Shown: positions 1 to 8,903, counted from the stretch's first letter. The stretch: 64,000 nt of DNA from Oscillospiraceae bacterium (GCA_902778285.1 CACYXC010000017.1:1-64000); one strand, 5' to 3'. Numbers and translations are program-made. The notes: generated from the letters alone by a model not told the origin.

Positions 1-91
1 AAGGATTCCACTTCATCCTTTGCAGGGGCTTGGGGCAGCATGCCTCAAAAGGTTAGGGGATGCACGCCAGACTGGGTTTTGACACAGTCTG

Positions 92-312
92 GGGGATTCC
101 TCCCCTTGCTGCCTTTCTTTGGAATTGCGTGCCGCCGCTGCCGGTGGCAGATGCTGGCGGCGCGCAATTTCCGCAGCCGCGCCATTGGCGGGCCGTCGCG
201 AAGCAGGCCCGGGAATGGCCTTTGCGGCAAGGCGGGCTACAAAACCCGTTTCTTTCCCCAACGGGAAAGAAACGGGTTTTGCCTTGCGCAGCTTATCACT
301 TGTGAACACGTT
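92..312. repeat. Dispersed intergenic repeat, family C, copy 1
   Basis: Non-coding stretch at the window edge. It shares blocks with 49767-49878: a GGGGATTC..TCCCCTTG block followed by CTTTCTTTGG, then a long hairpin built on AAACCCGTTTCTTTCC and its complement, then CGCAGCTTA and CTTGTGAACA. This copy has an extra GC-rich insert at about 127-236. The perfect hairpin at about 240-281 is the most prominent structure. I see no credible gene in 1-370. Confidence 0.6.
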
Positions 313-321
313 GGAAAAAGG

Positions 322-361
322 GAAAAGCCCGGCGGCCGTCCAAACAGAAGGCCGCCGGGCT
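322..361 (-). terminator. Rho-independent terminator of the acetyltransferase operon
   Basis: A 12-bp GC-rich inverted repeat (AGCCCGGCGGCC at 326-337 and its complement at 350-361) is followed on the minus strand by a T-rich run. It lies just downstream of the stop codon at 371, so it ends the four-gene minus-strand operon. Confidence 0.8.
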
Positions 362-370
362 GTTCTTCTT

Positions 371-898
371 TTACAGATTGATCCAGTACTGCTCCAGATA
401 TACGTCCTCGTCGGGCTCATACACGGTCCGATCATAGACGCCCCCGTTTGCGAGGATCGTCCGGCGGCTGGCCTCGTTTTCGGTCAGGCAGGCGAGCATG
501 ACCTTCTCAAGGCCCAGATCCCGGCAGCAGGGCAGCACCTCAGCCAGCATCCACCTGGCGACGCCTTTCCTGCGCGCGTCCGGGCGGACGGAATAGCCGA
601 TGTGTCCGGCGATCCGCTCCAGATAGTCGTTGAGCGTGTGGCGTACCTGGATCATCCCGAGAACGGCCCCGTCCTCTTCACGGACGCAGAGAAACTGCGA
701 GGCCTGCACCTTTCCCTCCGGCACGGTCTCGGGGCGCTCGTAACGCCGGACCTCCTCAAGCCAGTCCGCCGGGTCCTCAAAACGGCGCAGAGGCCCCGCG
801 CCGTCCATGGAATCCCCCGCGTCGAGGAAAGCCTGCCGGTAGGCGCGCACCTGCTCCAGATGCGCCTCGGTCGGGCGAACAAGCGTCCAGGTTTCCAT
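371..898 (-). CDS. GNAT family N-acetyltransferase
   Basis: A 175-aa single-domain protein of the GNAT fold, which moves an acetyl group from acetyl-CoA to an amine. The acetyl-CoA binding motif A is visible near residues 105-120 (IGYSVRPDARRKGVARWML, matching the R/Q-x-x-G-x-G/A pattern), after a beta strand ending GMIQVRH. The length is normal for the family. The start codon follows the stop of the upstream small membrane gene by one base, so it is the last gene of a minus-strand operon. The substrate cannot be told from sequence; cytosolic small molecule or protein acetylation are both possible. Confidence 0.85.
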   Translation of the reverse strand: METWTLVRPTEAHLEQVRAYRQAFLDAGDSMDGAGPLRRFEDPADWLEEVRRYERPETVPEGKVQASQFLCVREEDGAVLGMIQVRHTLNDYLERIAGHIGYSVRPDARRKGVARWMLAEVLPCCRDLGLEKVMLACLTENEASRRTILANGGVYDRTVYEPDEDVYLEQYWINL

Positions 899-899
899 C

Positions 900-1103
900 T
901 TATTTCTTCCTCTTTTTGCTCGCGTACCAGAACATCCAGATCACGATGCAGATCAGGACCACGGCCACCGCGATGCCAAGGATCAGGTTGAACAGGCTCC
1001 CTACGATGCCGGCCGTGCCCTGGATCAGCTTCACGATCAGCAGAAAGCCGAAGACCAGCACGGCGATCAGGACCACCAGACGGGAAATTTGTTTTGTACT
1101 CAT
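900..1103 (-). CDS. Small membrane protein, 67 aa
   Basis: Begins MSTKQISRL and holds two hydrophobic helices (about residues 8-27 and 34-55) with a basic KKRKK tail, so it should be a two-pass membrane protein with the tail in the cytoplasm. The ATG at 1103 is chosen over an in-frame start 84 bases upstream because AAGGAGA sits just before it. No family is recognised. It is packed between the acetyltransferase and the AlkZ-like gene in the same operon. No function is proposed. Confidence 0.7.
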   Translation of the reverse strand: MSTKQISRLVVLIAVLVFGFLLIVKLIQGTAGIVGSLFNLILGIAVAVVLICIVIWMFWYASKKRKK

Positions 1104-1116
1104 GCGATTCTCCTTT

Positions 1117-1800
1117 TCAGGCGCTCCCGAGGAGCTTTTTGAGCTGTTTCTCCCCCGCCTCCGGACAGATCGCCCGCAGGCGCTCATAGACGCGCGCCTT
1201 CGAATCCTCGGGGTCCTCGCGGTAGGCCCGCTCCATGAAATCCGCGCCGAAGAGAGTCTCCGGCGTCGAATAGCGGGCCACGCCCCAGCCGTATTCCTTC
1301 CCGAATCTGTCGCGCATATAGTCGAAATCCGCGATCACCACGTAGCACTGCATCTGCAGGCGGGTGATGCGCGTGTCGAAGCCCTTCTCGCCGTCCTTCC
1401 CGAAGCCCGCGAGCTGCTTGAGCTCACGGCTGAGAAGGCTCCCGTGCCGCGTCAGCGTGTCGTAGATCTGCTTGTCGGCGCAGGGAGCGAAGCCGTCGTC
1501 ATACAGGGCGTCAAAATCGTAGCCGCTGCGGCGGTAGTTGGCGAAGACCGGGAAGAGCTCCCGGCTGATAAAGCCCGCGCGGCCGCGGAAAAACTTCCCG
1601 TACACGCACTCCCCCGTCCGGGCGAGCGGCCCCTTCCATTCCCAGGGGCCCTCCTCGGTGTCGGAAAACCAGAGCCGGGGCGGCGTGTGCTCGGCGATGG
1701 AGAAGCCGGGGACCTCATTTTTGAAGAAGGGCAGAAAGCCGAGCCGCAGCACGGCCTCCCGGATCTTCTCCGGCCCGGTCAGCTCTTCGATGCGCTCCAT
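1117..1800 (-). CDS. AlkZ/YcaQ-related winged-helix protein (tentative)
   Basis: A 227-aa cytosolic protein. The opening (MERIEELTGPEKIREAVLRLGFLPFFKN) and segments such as GKFFRGRAGFISRELFPVF and RHGSLLSRELKQLAG resemble the short AlkZ-related proteins of Clostridia, relatives of the HTH_42 family of DNA glycosylases that act on alkylated or crosslinked DNA. I cannot see a QxQ catalytic motif as in full-length AlkZ, so enzyme activity is not claimed. It starts one base after the upstream gene's stop (1802), so the two are probably co-translated. Assignment rests on recall of the family only. Confidence 0.5.
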   Translation of the reverse strand: MERIEELTGPEKIREAVLRLGFLPFFKNEVPGFSIAEHTPPRLWFSDTEEGPWEWKGPLARTGECVYGKFFRGRAGFISRELFPVFANYRRSGYDFDALYDDGFAPCADKQIYDTLTRHGSLLSRELKQLAGFGKDGEKGFDTRITRLQMQCYVVIADFDYMRDRFGKEYGWGVARYSTPETLFGADFMERAYREDPEDSKARVYERLRAICPEAGEKQLKKLLGSA

Positions 1801-1801
1801 A

Positions 1802-2932
1802 TCAGTTCAGACGCTCGAAGCCGTCGTTCGGCTGCGCCTTGGGCTTCGCCTTTGCCTGGCGCAGGTTGAAGACCATGGCCCAGTTGTACAGGATCAGCTG
1901 CAGCGCCGTGCCGAAGAGCATCAGCTGCATGCCCAGATAGCGACCGTCCGCGAGACAGGTCAGGCAGAGCGCGGCGCCGATCATGCAGTCAAAGCGGGCG
2001 CGGCGGGGCCTGGCGGTGCCGAAGGGGAAGCCCGCGATGCGGGCATAGGCGAACATGGCGGCCGACACGGCGACCATCTCCGGCACGTAGGACCAGAGCA
2101 CGCTGTTGATGGAGTTGCTGCGGTAGAGATAGACCAGCCACGCGGCAAAGAGCGCGACCGGCGGCAGAGACGCCGCGCAGAGCAGGCCCCTGCGCTCCGA
2201 CCCCTGATGCGCAAGCTCCAGCAGCAGCGGCGCGGAGATCGCGCTGACCGCGGCCATGGCCGAGAGGATGCGCAGGAAGCGGACGAACTTGTCCGTCTCC
2301 GATTTGGACAGCAGCGCCATCGCGCCGGCCAGCACGATGAGCCCGGCCAGCCAGTTGACGGCGCTGAAAAGCTGGTAGTCGTTTTTCAGCGCGGCGACAA
2401 ACTCCTCGGGTACGTAGAGCCGCTGCCGCTCGTCCCGGCTGAGAAAGCGCAGGAACACAAGGGCGGCGGCGAGGATAAAGCCGGGGAAGATCACATTGAA
2501 GGCGCTCCGGTCCACGAGCCCGAGATCGTTGAAGGCGATCATGACCTGGAGCCAGCGCAGAAAGACGCCGAAGGCGCCGGCGCCGGCCACGTAAAGGCTG
2601 ATCTCCAGCGCTTTTTTCAGCTTCCGCCGCGTCTCCTTCTTTTGCGCCTCCAGCTCCCGGTCCAGCTTCTCCTGCTCTTCCTTCTGCCTGGCGGAGGCGG
2701 CGCGGTGCTGCTCGAGCGCCTCTTTCTCCTTTACCAGCACCTCGCCCTCTGTCTCGGCCGACTCGCGCTGCTGCTCCAGCGCCTCGTTGAGCAGAGACAT
2801 GACGCTCTTCGGCTTTTCCTGCGCCCCGTCGCTCGTCTCCGGGGCTTCGGCCTGCGTCTCGGGCGTTTCGTCCCGCATCTCCGACGCCCCGTCCGGGGCG
2901 TTGTTCAGCTTTTCCATAGAATCGTTCTGCAT
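1802..2932 (-). CDS. Coiled-coil multi-pass membrane protein
   Basis: About 376 aa. The N-terminal part is acidic and polar, then comes a charged coiled coil (about residues 65-125, ending KKETRRKLKKALE), then about eight hydrophobic segments (YVAGAGAFGVFLRWL, FNVIFPGFILAAALVFL and later ones). The start at 2932 (MQNDSMEKL) has AGGA close upstream; starts at 2986 or 2917 are possible. First gene of the minus-strand operon, divergent from the SpoIID-like gene. No known family is recognised; a membrane role is inferred from hydrophobicity alone. Confidence 0.6.
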   Translation of the reverse strand: MQNDSMEKLNNAPDGASEMRDETPETQAEAPETSDGAQEKPKSVMSLLNEALEQQRESAETEGEVLVKEKEALEQHRAASARQKEEQEKLDRELEAQKKETRRKLKKALEISLYVAGAGAFGVFLRWLQVMIAFNDLGLVDRSAFNVIFPGFILAAALVFLRFLSRDERQRLYVPEEFVAALKNDYQLFSAVNWLAGLIVLAGAMALLSKSETDKFVRFLRILSAMAAVSAISAPLLLELAHQGSERRGLLCAASLPPVALFAAWLVYLYRSNSINSVLWSYVPEMVAVSAAMFAYARIAGFPFGTARPRRARFDCMIGAALCLTCLADGRYLGMQLMLFGTALQLILYNWAMVFNLRQAKAKPKAQPNDGFERLN

Positions 2933-3116
2933 ATTCCTGATCCCGTTTCCATAATGATTATATGATGGCGGAACGCCGCACGGCATTCCTCCGAGCCGCT
3001 CTGGGGCTCAGCAAAACAGCATATACGCACAGATTGCGTACATTTCATTCTATACTGATTTGCCCCCCGCGTCAAGACTTGCCGTGGGGACCAGCGTTAC
3101 CTTAAGGGAGGAACTT

Positions 3117-4106
3117 ATGAAAAAAACCATCCTGTGCGCCTGGCTCGGCCTGCTGCTCTGCGCTCTCTTCACGCTGCTGCCCGCGCCGCCGGAGGCAGAG
3201 AGCGAGGAGCAGAACGCGGCGCCGGCTCCCGCCGCGGCAGAGGCGGCGGCCTATGCCGCGTCAGGGACGCTGCGGGTGCTGCTGCCGGACGGAGAGAGCG
3301 AGACCATGGCGCTCGAGGACTATGTCCGTGGGGTGCTCGCGGCCGAAATGCCCGCGGATTTCCCGCTGGAGGCGCTCAAGGCGCAGGCGGTGGCGGCGCG
3401 GACCTATGCCATCTACTGCGCCGAGGGGCACAAGCACGGCACCGCGGACGTCTGCACGCGCTACTCCTGCTGCCAGGCCTGGCAGGACGAGCAGACGCTG
3501 CGGGAGCAGTGGGGCGCGGACTACGAGCGCTGCGCGGACAAGCTGCGCCGCGCGGCCGCCGAGACCGCGGGGCAGATCCTGACCTGGGAGGGGGCGCCGG
3601 TCTTTGCGGCCTTTCACTCCTCCTCCGCCGGGGCCACCGAGGACTGCGGCGCGGTCTGGAACCCGCGGCCCTACCTGGTCAGCGTCCCCACGCCGGAGAC
3701 GGCGGAGACCGTGCCGAACTTTATCAGCAGCCTGCGCTGCGCCCCGCTGGACTTCCGGGATACAATCCTCTCCGCCTGCCCGGAGGCAGACTTCTCCGGT
3801 CCGCCGGAGAGCTGGCTTGGCGAGCTGCGCCGGGATGAGAGCGGGCGCGTGGCCTTCGCCGTGATCGGCGGCGCGGAAATCCGCGGCACGGAGCTGCGGC
3901 GGCTCTTTTCCCTGCGCTCCACGGCCTTCACACTGGCATATACCGAGGGCGCCTTCGTGTTCACCGCGGCGGGCTTCGGCCACGGGGTGGGCATGAGCCA
4001 GTACGGCGCGAAGCTGATGGCCGAGGCGGGGGAGAGCTGTCAGGCGATCCTGGCCCATTATTACCCAGGCACGACCCTGGCCCGGCTTGCGGAGGGCGCG
4101 GCATAA
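3117..4106 (+). CDS. spoIID: SpoIID/LytB domain protein (stage II sporulation protein D-like)
   Basis: A 329-aa exported or membrane-anchored protein: an N-terminal hydrophobic segment (ILCAWLGLLLCALFTLL) followed by an Ala/Pro-rich linker and the SpoIID domain. Family hallmarks are the EDYVRGVLAAEMP block with the expected catalytic Glu, LKAQAVAARTYA, the FHSSSAG box, and GFGHGVGMSQYGA near the C-terminus. SpoIID is a lytic transglycosylase that degrades septal peptidoglycan during engulfment in spore formers. The ATG at 3117 follows AAGGGAGGA. It stands alone, so a vegetative SpoIID/LytB paralogue rather than the engulfment enzyme itself is possible. Confidence 0.85.
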   Translation: MKKTILCAWLGLLLCALFTLLPAPPEAESEEQNAAPAPAAAEAAAYAASGTLRVLLPDGESETMALEDYVRGVLAAEMPADFPLEALKAQAVAARTYAIYCAEGHKHGTADVCTRYSCCQAWQDEQTLREQWGADYERCADKLRRAAAETAGQILTWEGAPVFAAFHSSSAGATEDCGAVWNPRPYLVSVPTPETAETVPNFISSLRCAPLDFRDTILSACPEADFSGPPESWLGELRRDESGRVAFAVIGGAEIRGTELRRLFSLRSTAFTLAYTEGAFVFTAAGFGHGVGMSQYGAKLMAEAGESCQAILAHYYPGTTLARLAEGAA

Positions 4107-4133
4107 TGTTTACAGGATGGCATGGTATATCCG

Positions 4134-4162
4134 TTGACAGCGCATGGAGAGACTGTTATAAT
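4134..4162 (+). promoter_or_regulatory. Consensus sigma-A promoter of the flavin reductase gene
   Basis: TTGACA at 4134-4139 and TATAAT at 4157-4162 are separated by exactly 17 bases. Downstream, GACCG-AAA-CGGTC at 4179-4191 is a perfect inverted repeat near the expected transcript start, a possible operator. Confidence 0.85.
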
Positions 4163-4225
4163 AATGATAATCTCCGTTGACCGAAACGGTCGGCGGTCGG
4201 AAAATACGAATAAGGAGTGATAAAA

Positions 4226-6406
4226 ATGGCAATGAAACTGTCCCGCAGAGACTTTCTGAAGGGCACCGCCGCCGCGGCGGTCGGCGCGGCCTTCTTCGGT
4301 CTGGGCGGCAAGCTCAGCGCCTCCGCCGAGGAACCGGCGATCTATGTTCCCGGTACCTATTCCGCCACGGCGGCGGGCTATTCCAGCGACGTCACGGTCA
4401 CCCTGACCGTGAGCGAAACGGCCATCACGGACTGCGTCATCGACGCGTCCGGTGAGACCCCGGACATCGGCCAGGCGGCTGCGAAGGAGATGCAGAGCCT
4501 GATCGTGGAGAACCAGGGCGTGGATGCGGTGACTTCCGCCACCGCCGAAAACACGATCCCCGCCATCAAAAAGGCCTATGCCGACTGCATCCAGCAGGCC
4601 CTGATCGTAAAGACCGAGGAGCCCGCAAAGGAGGAGGGCTTCTCCTTTGAGAAGACCGAGTTCGGCACGCCTCTGTGGCTTGTACCGGAGCTGGGCATGT
4701 TCCAGTGGCGCGAGAAGCCCGAGACCCCCACGCAGTTTGAGCGGACCGAGAGCGCGGACGTGATCGTCGTGGGCGCGGGTCTCTCCGGCATCTGCGCCGC
4801 CCGCCGCAGCCTGGAGCTGGGCAACAGCACCATCATCCTGGAGAACGACGGCCGCTACGACATCCACGGCTTCCAGTGCGCCTCCGTCAACTCCGACTTC
4901 TACAAGCGCCAGGTGGAGGCCGCGGGCCTCAACTGGGAGGACTGGAAGATCGACGAGACCGATTTTGTGCGCAACTACATGAACATGCACAACAATCGCA
5001 CCAACATCGATATCGTCAAGCTCTGGACCGCCAATTCCGGCAAGGCCTTCGACTGGTACGAGGAGCTGATGCCGCCCCAGGGCACCGACGGCAGCTACGA
5101 CTACCGCAGCATGATCTACTTCCCCCGTCCGGAAGGCTATGACATGAGCCAGAAGGACCACAAGTACAAGACCTACATCGGCACCGTGGACTTCACCTAT
5201 CAGTCCTGGGCCCAGGCCGGCCGCAACCAGGTGGACTGGATCGAGGCAAACGGCGGCCAGTTCCGCTACAACGAGCGGGCCTACATGCTCACCGACGACG
5301 GCGCGGGCCGCGTCACCGGCGTGATCACCAAGGTCACCGCCGAGGACGGGACCGTCACCTACAACAAGTATGAGGCCGCCAAGGGCGTCATCATGTGCAC
5401 CGGCTACCACGGCCGCGCCAAGGACATCATGATGGAGATCGGCGTGGAAGAGGGCATGTACACCCTGCGAAACGGCAACGCCTTCCCCGACTCCTCCGGC
5501 TTCGGCGGCTCCGGCGACGGCCACCGCATGCTGGTCTGGGAGGGCGCGGACATCGAGCCATTCCGTCAGGCCGACGGCTGCGTGCTGTCCCTGCTGGACC
5601 CGGCGGCGGGCCTCGCGCTCAACAACAACGGCAAGCGCTTCCACAATGAGGACGACCAGTGCTGGACCCTGGGTCTGGAGCTGAGATGGCAGCCCGGCGG
5701 GCGGCAGTGGAAGATCTACGACGCCAACTGGCGCCGCGATCTGGACCACCAGAACATGTCCCACCAGGCCATCGACTCTGTCAATCACACCCCCTGGACC
5801 ATGCCCGGCACGCTGAACAACGAAAACGCCGCCCCCTACACCAACGGCACCAAGATGAAGGCTGACGGCACCGAGTGCGACGGCACCGAGTTCTATCTGG
5901 ACATCCTGGAGAAGGAGCTGCTGGCCGGCGTGGGCAATCCCGAGGGCATCGCCATCGGCAGCTACTGGAGCTGGCCCGGCGATATCCGCTACGGCGCCAA
6001 CACGCTGGAGGAGCTGGCCAAGATGGTCTATCCCGACGACGAGGAGGCCCAGGCCAACATGCTCGCCGAGGTGAAGGAGTACAACGAGATGGTAGCCCAG
6101 GGCGAGGATACCCGCTACGGCAAGGCCGCCAGCATGCTCTTCCCCATCGAGCAGGGTCCTTTCTTCGCCTTCTCTGCCGCCACCTCCACCAGCGGCCGCA
6201 TGGGCCAGGAGGGCATCATCTGCAACGACAGGCTGCAGCCCGTGATCCCGTCCACCGGCAAGCCCATCAAGGGCGTCTACTGCGCGGGCGTCATCGTCGG
6301 CGGCCGCCACGCCAACTGCTACATGACGCCAATGGGCGGCATGAACCACGGCTTTGACGTGACCTTCGGCAAGCTGGCCGCGGAATTCCTGACCGATGAC
6401 AACTGA
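4226..6406 (+). CDS. Exported FMN/FAD-dependent reductase (fumarate reductase-like flavoprotein)
   Basis: A 726-aa flavoprotein. It opens with a twin-arginine signal (SRRDFLKG then a hydrophobic Ala/Gly stretch), so it should leave the cell folded. Residues about 38-125 form an FMN_bind domain with the flavinylation-type motif VTSAT near residue 105, where ApbE would attach FMN to Thr. From about residue 178 comes an FAD_binding_2 domain with the Rossmann motif VIVVGAGLSG. This architecture is that of the UrdA/fumarate-reductase-like extracellular reductases which pass electrons to organic acceptors. The ATG at 4226 has AAGGAG 8 bases upstream. It is a single-gene unit with its own promoter and terminator. 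The substrate is unknown and ApbE is not in the window. Confidence 0.85.
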   Translation: MAMKLSRRDFLKGTAAAAVGAAFFGLGGKLSASAEEPAIYVPGTYSATAAGYSSDVTVTLTVSETAITDCVIDASGETPDIGQAAAKEMQSLIVENQGVDAVTSATAENTIPAIKKAYADCIQQALIVKTEEPAKEEGFSFEKTEFGTPLWLVPELGMFQWREKPETPTQFERTESADVIVVGAGLSGICAARRSLELGNSTIILENDGRYDIHGFQCASVNSDFYKRQVEAAGLNWEDWKIDETDFVRNYMNMHNNRTNIDIVKLWTANSGKAFDWYEELMPPQGTDGSYDYRSMIYFPRPEGYDMSQKDHKYKTYIGTVDFTYQSWAQAGRNQVDWIEANGGQFRYNERAYMLTDDGAGRVTGVITKVTAEDGTVTYNKYEAAKGVIMCTGYHGRAKDIMMEIGVEEGMYTLRNGNAFPDSSGFGGSGDGHRMLVWEGADIEPFRQADGCVLSLLDPAAGLALNNNGKRFHNEDDQCWTLGLELRWQPGGRQWKIYDANWRRDLDHQNMSHQAIDSVNHTPWTMPGTLNNENAAPYTNGTKMKADGTECDGTEFYLDILEKELLAGVGNPEGIAIGSYWSWPGDIRYGANTLEELAKMVYPDDEEAQANMLAEVKEYNEMVAQGEDTRYGKAASMLFPIEQGPFFAFSAATSTSGRMGQEGIICNDRLQPVIPSTGKPIKGVYCAGVIVGGRHANCYMTPMGGMNHGFDVTFGKLAAEFLTDDN

Positions 6407-6424
6407 TCGATAAACCATAAACGG

Positions 6425-6461
6425 ACAGGTATGGGCGGAAACCCGTCCATACCTGTTTTTT
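6425..6461 (+). terminator. Rho-independent terminator after the flavin reductase
   Basis: Inverted repeat ACAGGTATGG and CCATACCTGT around a GC-rich inner loop, followed by a run of T. It closes the reductase unit before the next gene starts at 6483. Confidence 0.85.
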
Positions 6462-6482
6462 GAAAGTATAGGAGCTGAGGCC

Positions 6483-7340
6483 ATGAAGCCCATCGAACTG
6501 CATCTGTATCTTCCCTTCTCCTACTGGCTGGACCGGGACCCGGAGACCGGCGCGCCCCTGCGGCGGCCGGATGAGCGGGCGCTTTCGGTCTGGCTGCGCG
6601 CGCTCTGCACGGAGCTTTCGAGTCTGAAGGAGGATTACGCGGACTGTGAGGTGACGGCCGTCCGCTTTCACGGCGGCTATCTGAGTTTGCTTGACGCCGA
6701 GGATCTGAGCCGCCTGCTCATCGCCGTGCACCGCAGCTTTTCCCTGCGGAAGGACTGCCCGGTCTGCGGCCTGATGTTCCCCGGGCGGCTGGATATGGAG
6801 ATGGTCGCGGCCTACGGGAACCGGCATGTGAGCCCGCTTCTCTTCACGCTGCCCTCCCTCTCCTTCCGGGAGTGCGAGCGTCTGGGCTATCCGGTGGCCC
6901 TGCAGGCCCTGGACAAGACCGTGTATTTCCTGCAGAATTTCAGCGTGGAGGACTGGGGCCTGCATCTGCCGATCGGGATCCCCGGCCGGGACGCGGAGAC
7001 CTGGCGCTTCCTGCTGGGGCAGATCTACCACTATCACCCGAAGTATCTGCGCTTTGCGAGCATCGACCCGGCGCGGGCGGAGGATCCCGCCTTTGCGGAG
7101 ATCTGTGCCGAGCTGGAGCGCCACGGCTATCACCGGGCGGCGGAGAATCTCTTCTCCCTCGCCGACGCGGTGCCGCGTCTCCTGCTGCCGCTTCCGGCGG
7201 ATGCGGAATACGTGGGCGCGGGGCCCGGCGCCGTGAGCCGGATCGACGGCTTTACGGTGCACAATACCGCGGACTTTGAAGTCTGGTGCCGAAACTGCGG
7301 CGACTGGCGGCAGCTCGTCGTCAAAGCGGAGCCTGTGTAA
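6483..7340 (+). CDS. HemW/HemN-like protein without the radical-SAM cysteines
   Basis: A 285-aa protein not obviously annotated by any one domain, but the order of motifs follows HemW/HemN. LHLYLPFSYW sits where LYIHIPFC-x3-C-x2-C normally begins; VRFHGGYLSLLDAEDLSRLL matches the FGGGTPSLL block; LMFPGRLDMEMV matches the E-NPGT block; GLHLPIGIPGRDAETW matches the DLIYGLPGQT block; and EYVGAGPGAVSRIDG matches the DYLGLGPGAHS block of the C-terminal part. The three cluster-binding cysteines are absent, and GGG is reduced to HGG, so it should not hold a catalytic 4Fe-4S cluster. It may be a degenerate paralogue with a binding role. Preceded by GGAGCTGAGG. Confidence 0.6.
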   Translation: MKPIELHLYLPFSYWLDRDPETGAPLRRPDERALSVWLRALCTELSSLKEDYADCEVTAVRFHGGYLSLLDAEDLSRLLIAVHRSFSLRKDCPVCGLMFPGRLDMEMVAAYGNRHVSPLLFTLPSLSFRECERLGYPVALQALDKTVYFLQNFSVEDWGLHLPIGIPGRDAETWRFLLGQIYHYHPKYLRFASIDPARAEDPAFAEICAELERHGYHRAAENLFSLADAVPRLLLPLPADAEYVGAGPGAVSRIDGFTVHNTADFEVWCRNCGDWRQLVVKAEPV

Positions 7341-7443
7341 GTACAAAAGTGGCCAGTGGTGAGTAGGGGCGGGGCTTGTCCCCGCCCGCCGGACGCGGTG
7401 CAGCGGGCTGTCGAGGACGCCAGCCCCTGTGCCGCTGACCGCG

Positions 7444-7478
7444 AAAAAAACTCCCGTTCCGGTGGAACGGGAGTTTTT
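7444..7478 (-). terminator. Terminator after rplA
   Basis: CTCCCGTTCC at 7451-7460 pairs with GGAACGGGAG at 7464-7473, with A-run and T-run on the two sides, so it can work in both directions. It ends the ribosomal operon on the minus strand. Just upstream, 7364-7390 carries a GC-rich dispersed motif (GTAGGGGCGGGG). Confidence 0.85.
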
Positions 7479-7497
7479 GCATCCGTATTCGGATCAA

Positions 7498-8190
7498 TTA
7501 CAGCTGCTTCTGAGCGTTGATCTTCACGCCGGGGCCCATGGTGGAGGCGGTGACGCAGGAGCGGATGTACTGGCCCTTCGCGGCGGCGGGCTTGGCCTTG
7601 ATGATGGCGCCCAGCAGAGCCACGTAGTTCTCGTACAGCTTCTCAGCGCCGAAGCTGACCTTGCCGATGGGGCAGTGGATGATGTTGGTCTTGTCCAGAC
7701 GGTACTCGACCTTACCGGCCTTGGCTTCCTTGACGGCCTGGGTGACGTTGGGGGTCACGGTGCCGGCCTTGGGGGAGGGCATCAGGCCCTTGGGTCCCAG
7801 GATCTTACCGAGACGGCCGACAGTGCCCATCATCTTGGGGTTGGCAATGACGGTATCGAACTCGAACCAGTTCTCCTTCTGGATCTTCTCGACGTAGTCC
7901 ATGCCGCCGGCGTAATCGGCGCCTGCAGCGAGGGCTTCCTCAACCTGCTCGGGCGGGCAGAAGACGAGGACGCGGACGGTCTTGCCGGTGCCGTTGGGCA
8001 GCACGATGGCGCCGCGGACCTGCTGGTCGGCGTGACGGCCGTCAACACCGAGCTTCACATGCAGCTCGACGGTCTCGTCGAACTTGGCCTTGCTGGCGTT
8101 GATGACCAGCTGCAGGGCTTCCTGGGGGTCGTACAGGGCCTGCTTATCAATGAGCTTGGAGCTCTCTTTATAATTTTTACCTCTAAACAA
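7498..8190 (-). CDS. rplA: 50S ribosomal protein L1
   Basis: A 230-aa protein of standard length. L1 forms the mobile stalk near the ribosomal E site and binds 23S rRNA; in many bacteria it also represses its own operon. Typical blocks are [52 protein letters not shown] and [16 protein letters not shown]. It follows rplK by about 60 bases on the minus strand and is the last gene of the rpmG-secE-nusG-rplK-rplA operon, with a terminator right after it; rplJ and rplL are not downstream here. Confidence 0.98.
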   Translation of the reverse strand: MFRGKNYKESSKLIDKQALYDPQEALQLVINASKAKFDETVELHVKLGVDGRHADQQVRGAIVLPNGTGKTVRVLVFCPPEQVEEALAAGADYAGGMDYVEKIQKENWFEFDTVIANPKMMGTVGRLGKILGPKGLMPSPKAGTVTPNVTQAVKEAKAGKVEYRLDKTNIIHCPIGKVSFGAEKLYENYVALLGAIIKAKPAAAKGQYIRSCVTASTMGPGVKINAQKQL

Positions 8191-8251
8191 TTTCGTTTCC
8201 TCCTAAAATGTGGTGTAATGGATGGATAGATCCTCCCACGAGAGCCCCGGG

Positions 8252-8677
8252 TCAGTCGCCGACGACGACGCCCATGGAGCGGCAGGTACCGGCGATCATG
8301 CTGATGGCGGACTCGATGTCGGTGCAGTTGAGGTCGGGCATCTTCTGCTCGGCGATCTTGCGGACGTCTTCCTTGCTGATCGTGGCGACCTTGTCGCGCT
8401 GGGGAACACCGGAAGCGGTATCAATGCCGCAGGCCTTCTTGATCAGAAGGGCGGCAGGAGGGGTCTTGGTGATGAAGGTGAAGCTGCGGTCAGAGTACAC
8501 GGTGATGACGACGGGGATCATGAGGCCCATGTCGCCCTTGGTGCGCTCGTTGAAGTCCTTGGTGAACTGACCGATGTTCACGCCGTACTGGCCCAGAGCC
8601 GGGCCGACGGGGGGCGCCGGCGTGGCCTTGCCGGCGGGAACCTGGAATCTGACGTATCCAACTACTTTCTGTGCCAT
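8252..8677 (-). CDS. rplK: 50S ribosomal protein L11
   Basis: A 141-aa protein of standard length that binds the GTPase-associated region of 23S rRNA. It begins [34 protein letters not shown], with the proline-rich N-terminal loop that thiopeptides and stringent factor contact, and carries [26 protein letters not shown] precedes the start. It is separated from nusG by a 150-bp repeat (8749-8903), an unusual interruption of this operon. Confidence 0.98.
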   Translation of the reverse strand: MAQKVVGYVRFQVPAGKATPAPPVGPALGQYGVNIGQFTKDFNERTKGDMGLMIPVVITVYSDRSFTFITKTPPAALLIKKACGIDTASGVPQRDKVATISKEDVRKIAEQKMPDLNCTDIESAISMIAGTCRSMGVVVGD

Positions 8678-8748
8678 AAGAGCACCTCTTTCTTAGAATT
8701 AATCACTTGGTTTTCCGCGAAAGCCGCTGCCGCCCTTTTCCCCGCAGG

Positions 8749-8903
8749 GAATCCAAATCGTTTTAGATGGGGCTTTGCCTCGGCAAAAACACCCTGAGGC
8801 GAGCTGTGCGGGCCCTCGCTTCGACCAAACGCGGCGTGCTGCGCACCGCCGCGCGCGATGAGAGCGAGTATCTCAATTGCGAAACAGGGGTTTCGCAATT
8901 GAA
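8749..8903 (-). repeat. Structured intergenic repeat, family B, copy 1 (upstream of rplK)
   Basis: Shares about 150 bases with 45535-45688, in the same orientation relative to the downstream gene. Read on the minus strand it begins with a hairpin (CAATTGCGAAAC and its complement), then GAGATACTCGCT, GTTTGGTCGAAGCGAGGGC, GTTTTTGCCGAGGCAAAGCC and AAAACGATTTG. The hairpin stems differ in sequence between copies but both pair, which argues for a kept structure. It sits inside the nusG-rplK gap. Confidence 0.7.

Noticed and set aside
4061..6493. Long minus-strand frame opposite the flavin reductase
   Set aside because: Low-complexity shadow in GC-rich DNA with no ribosome site; the plus strand gene is clear.
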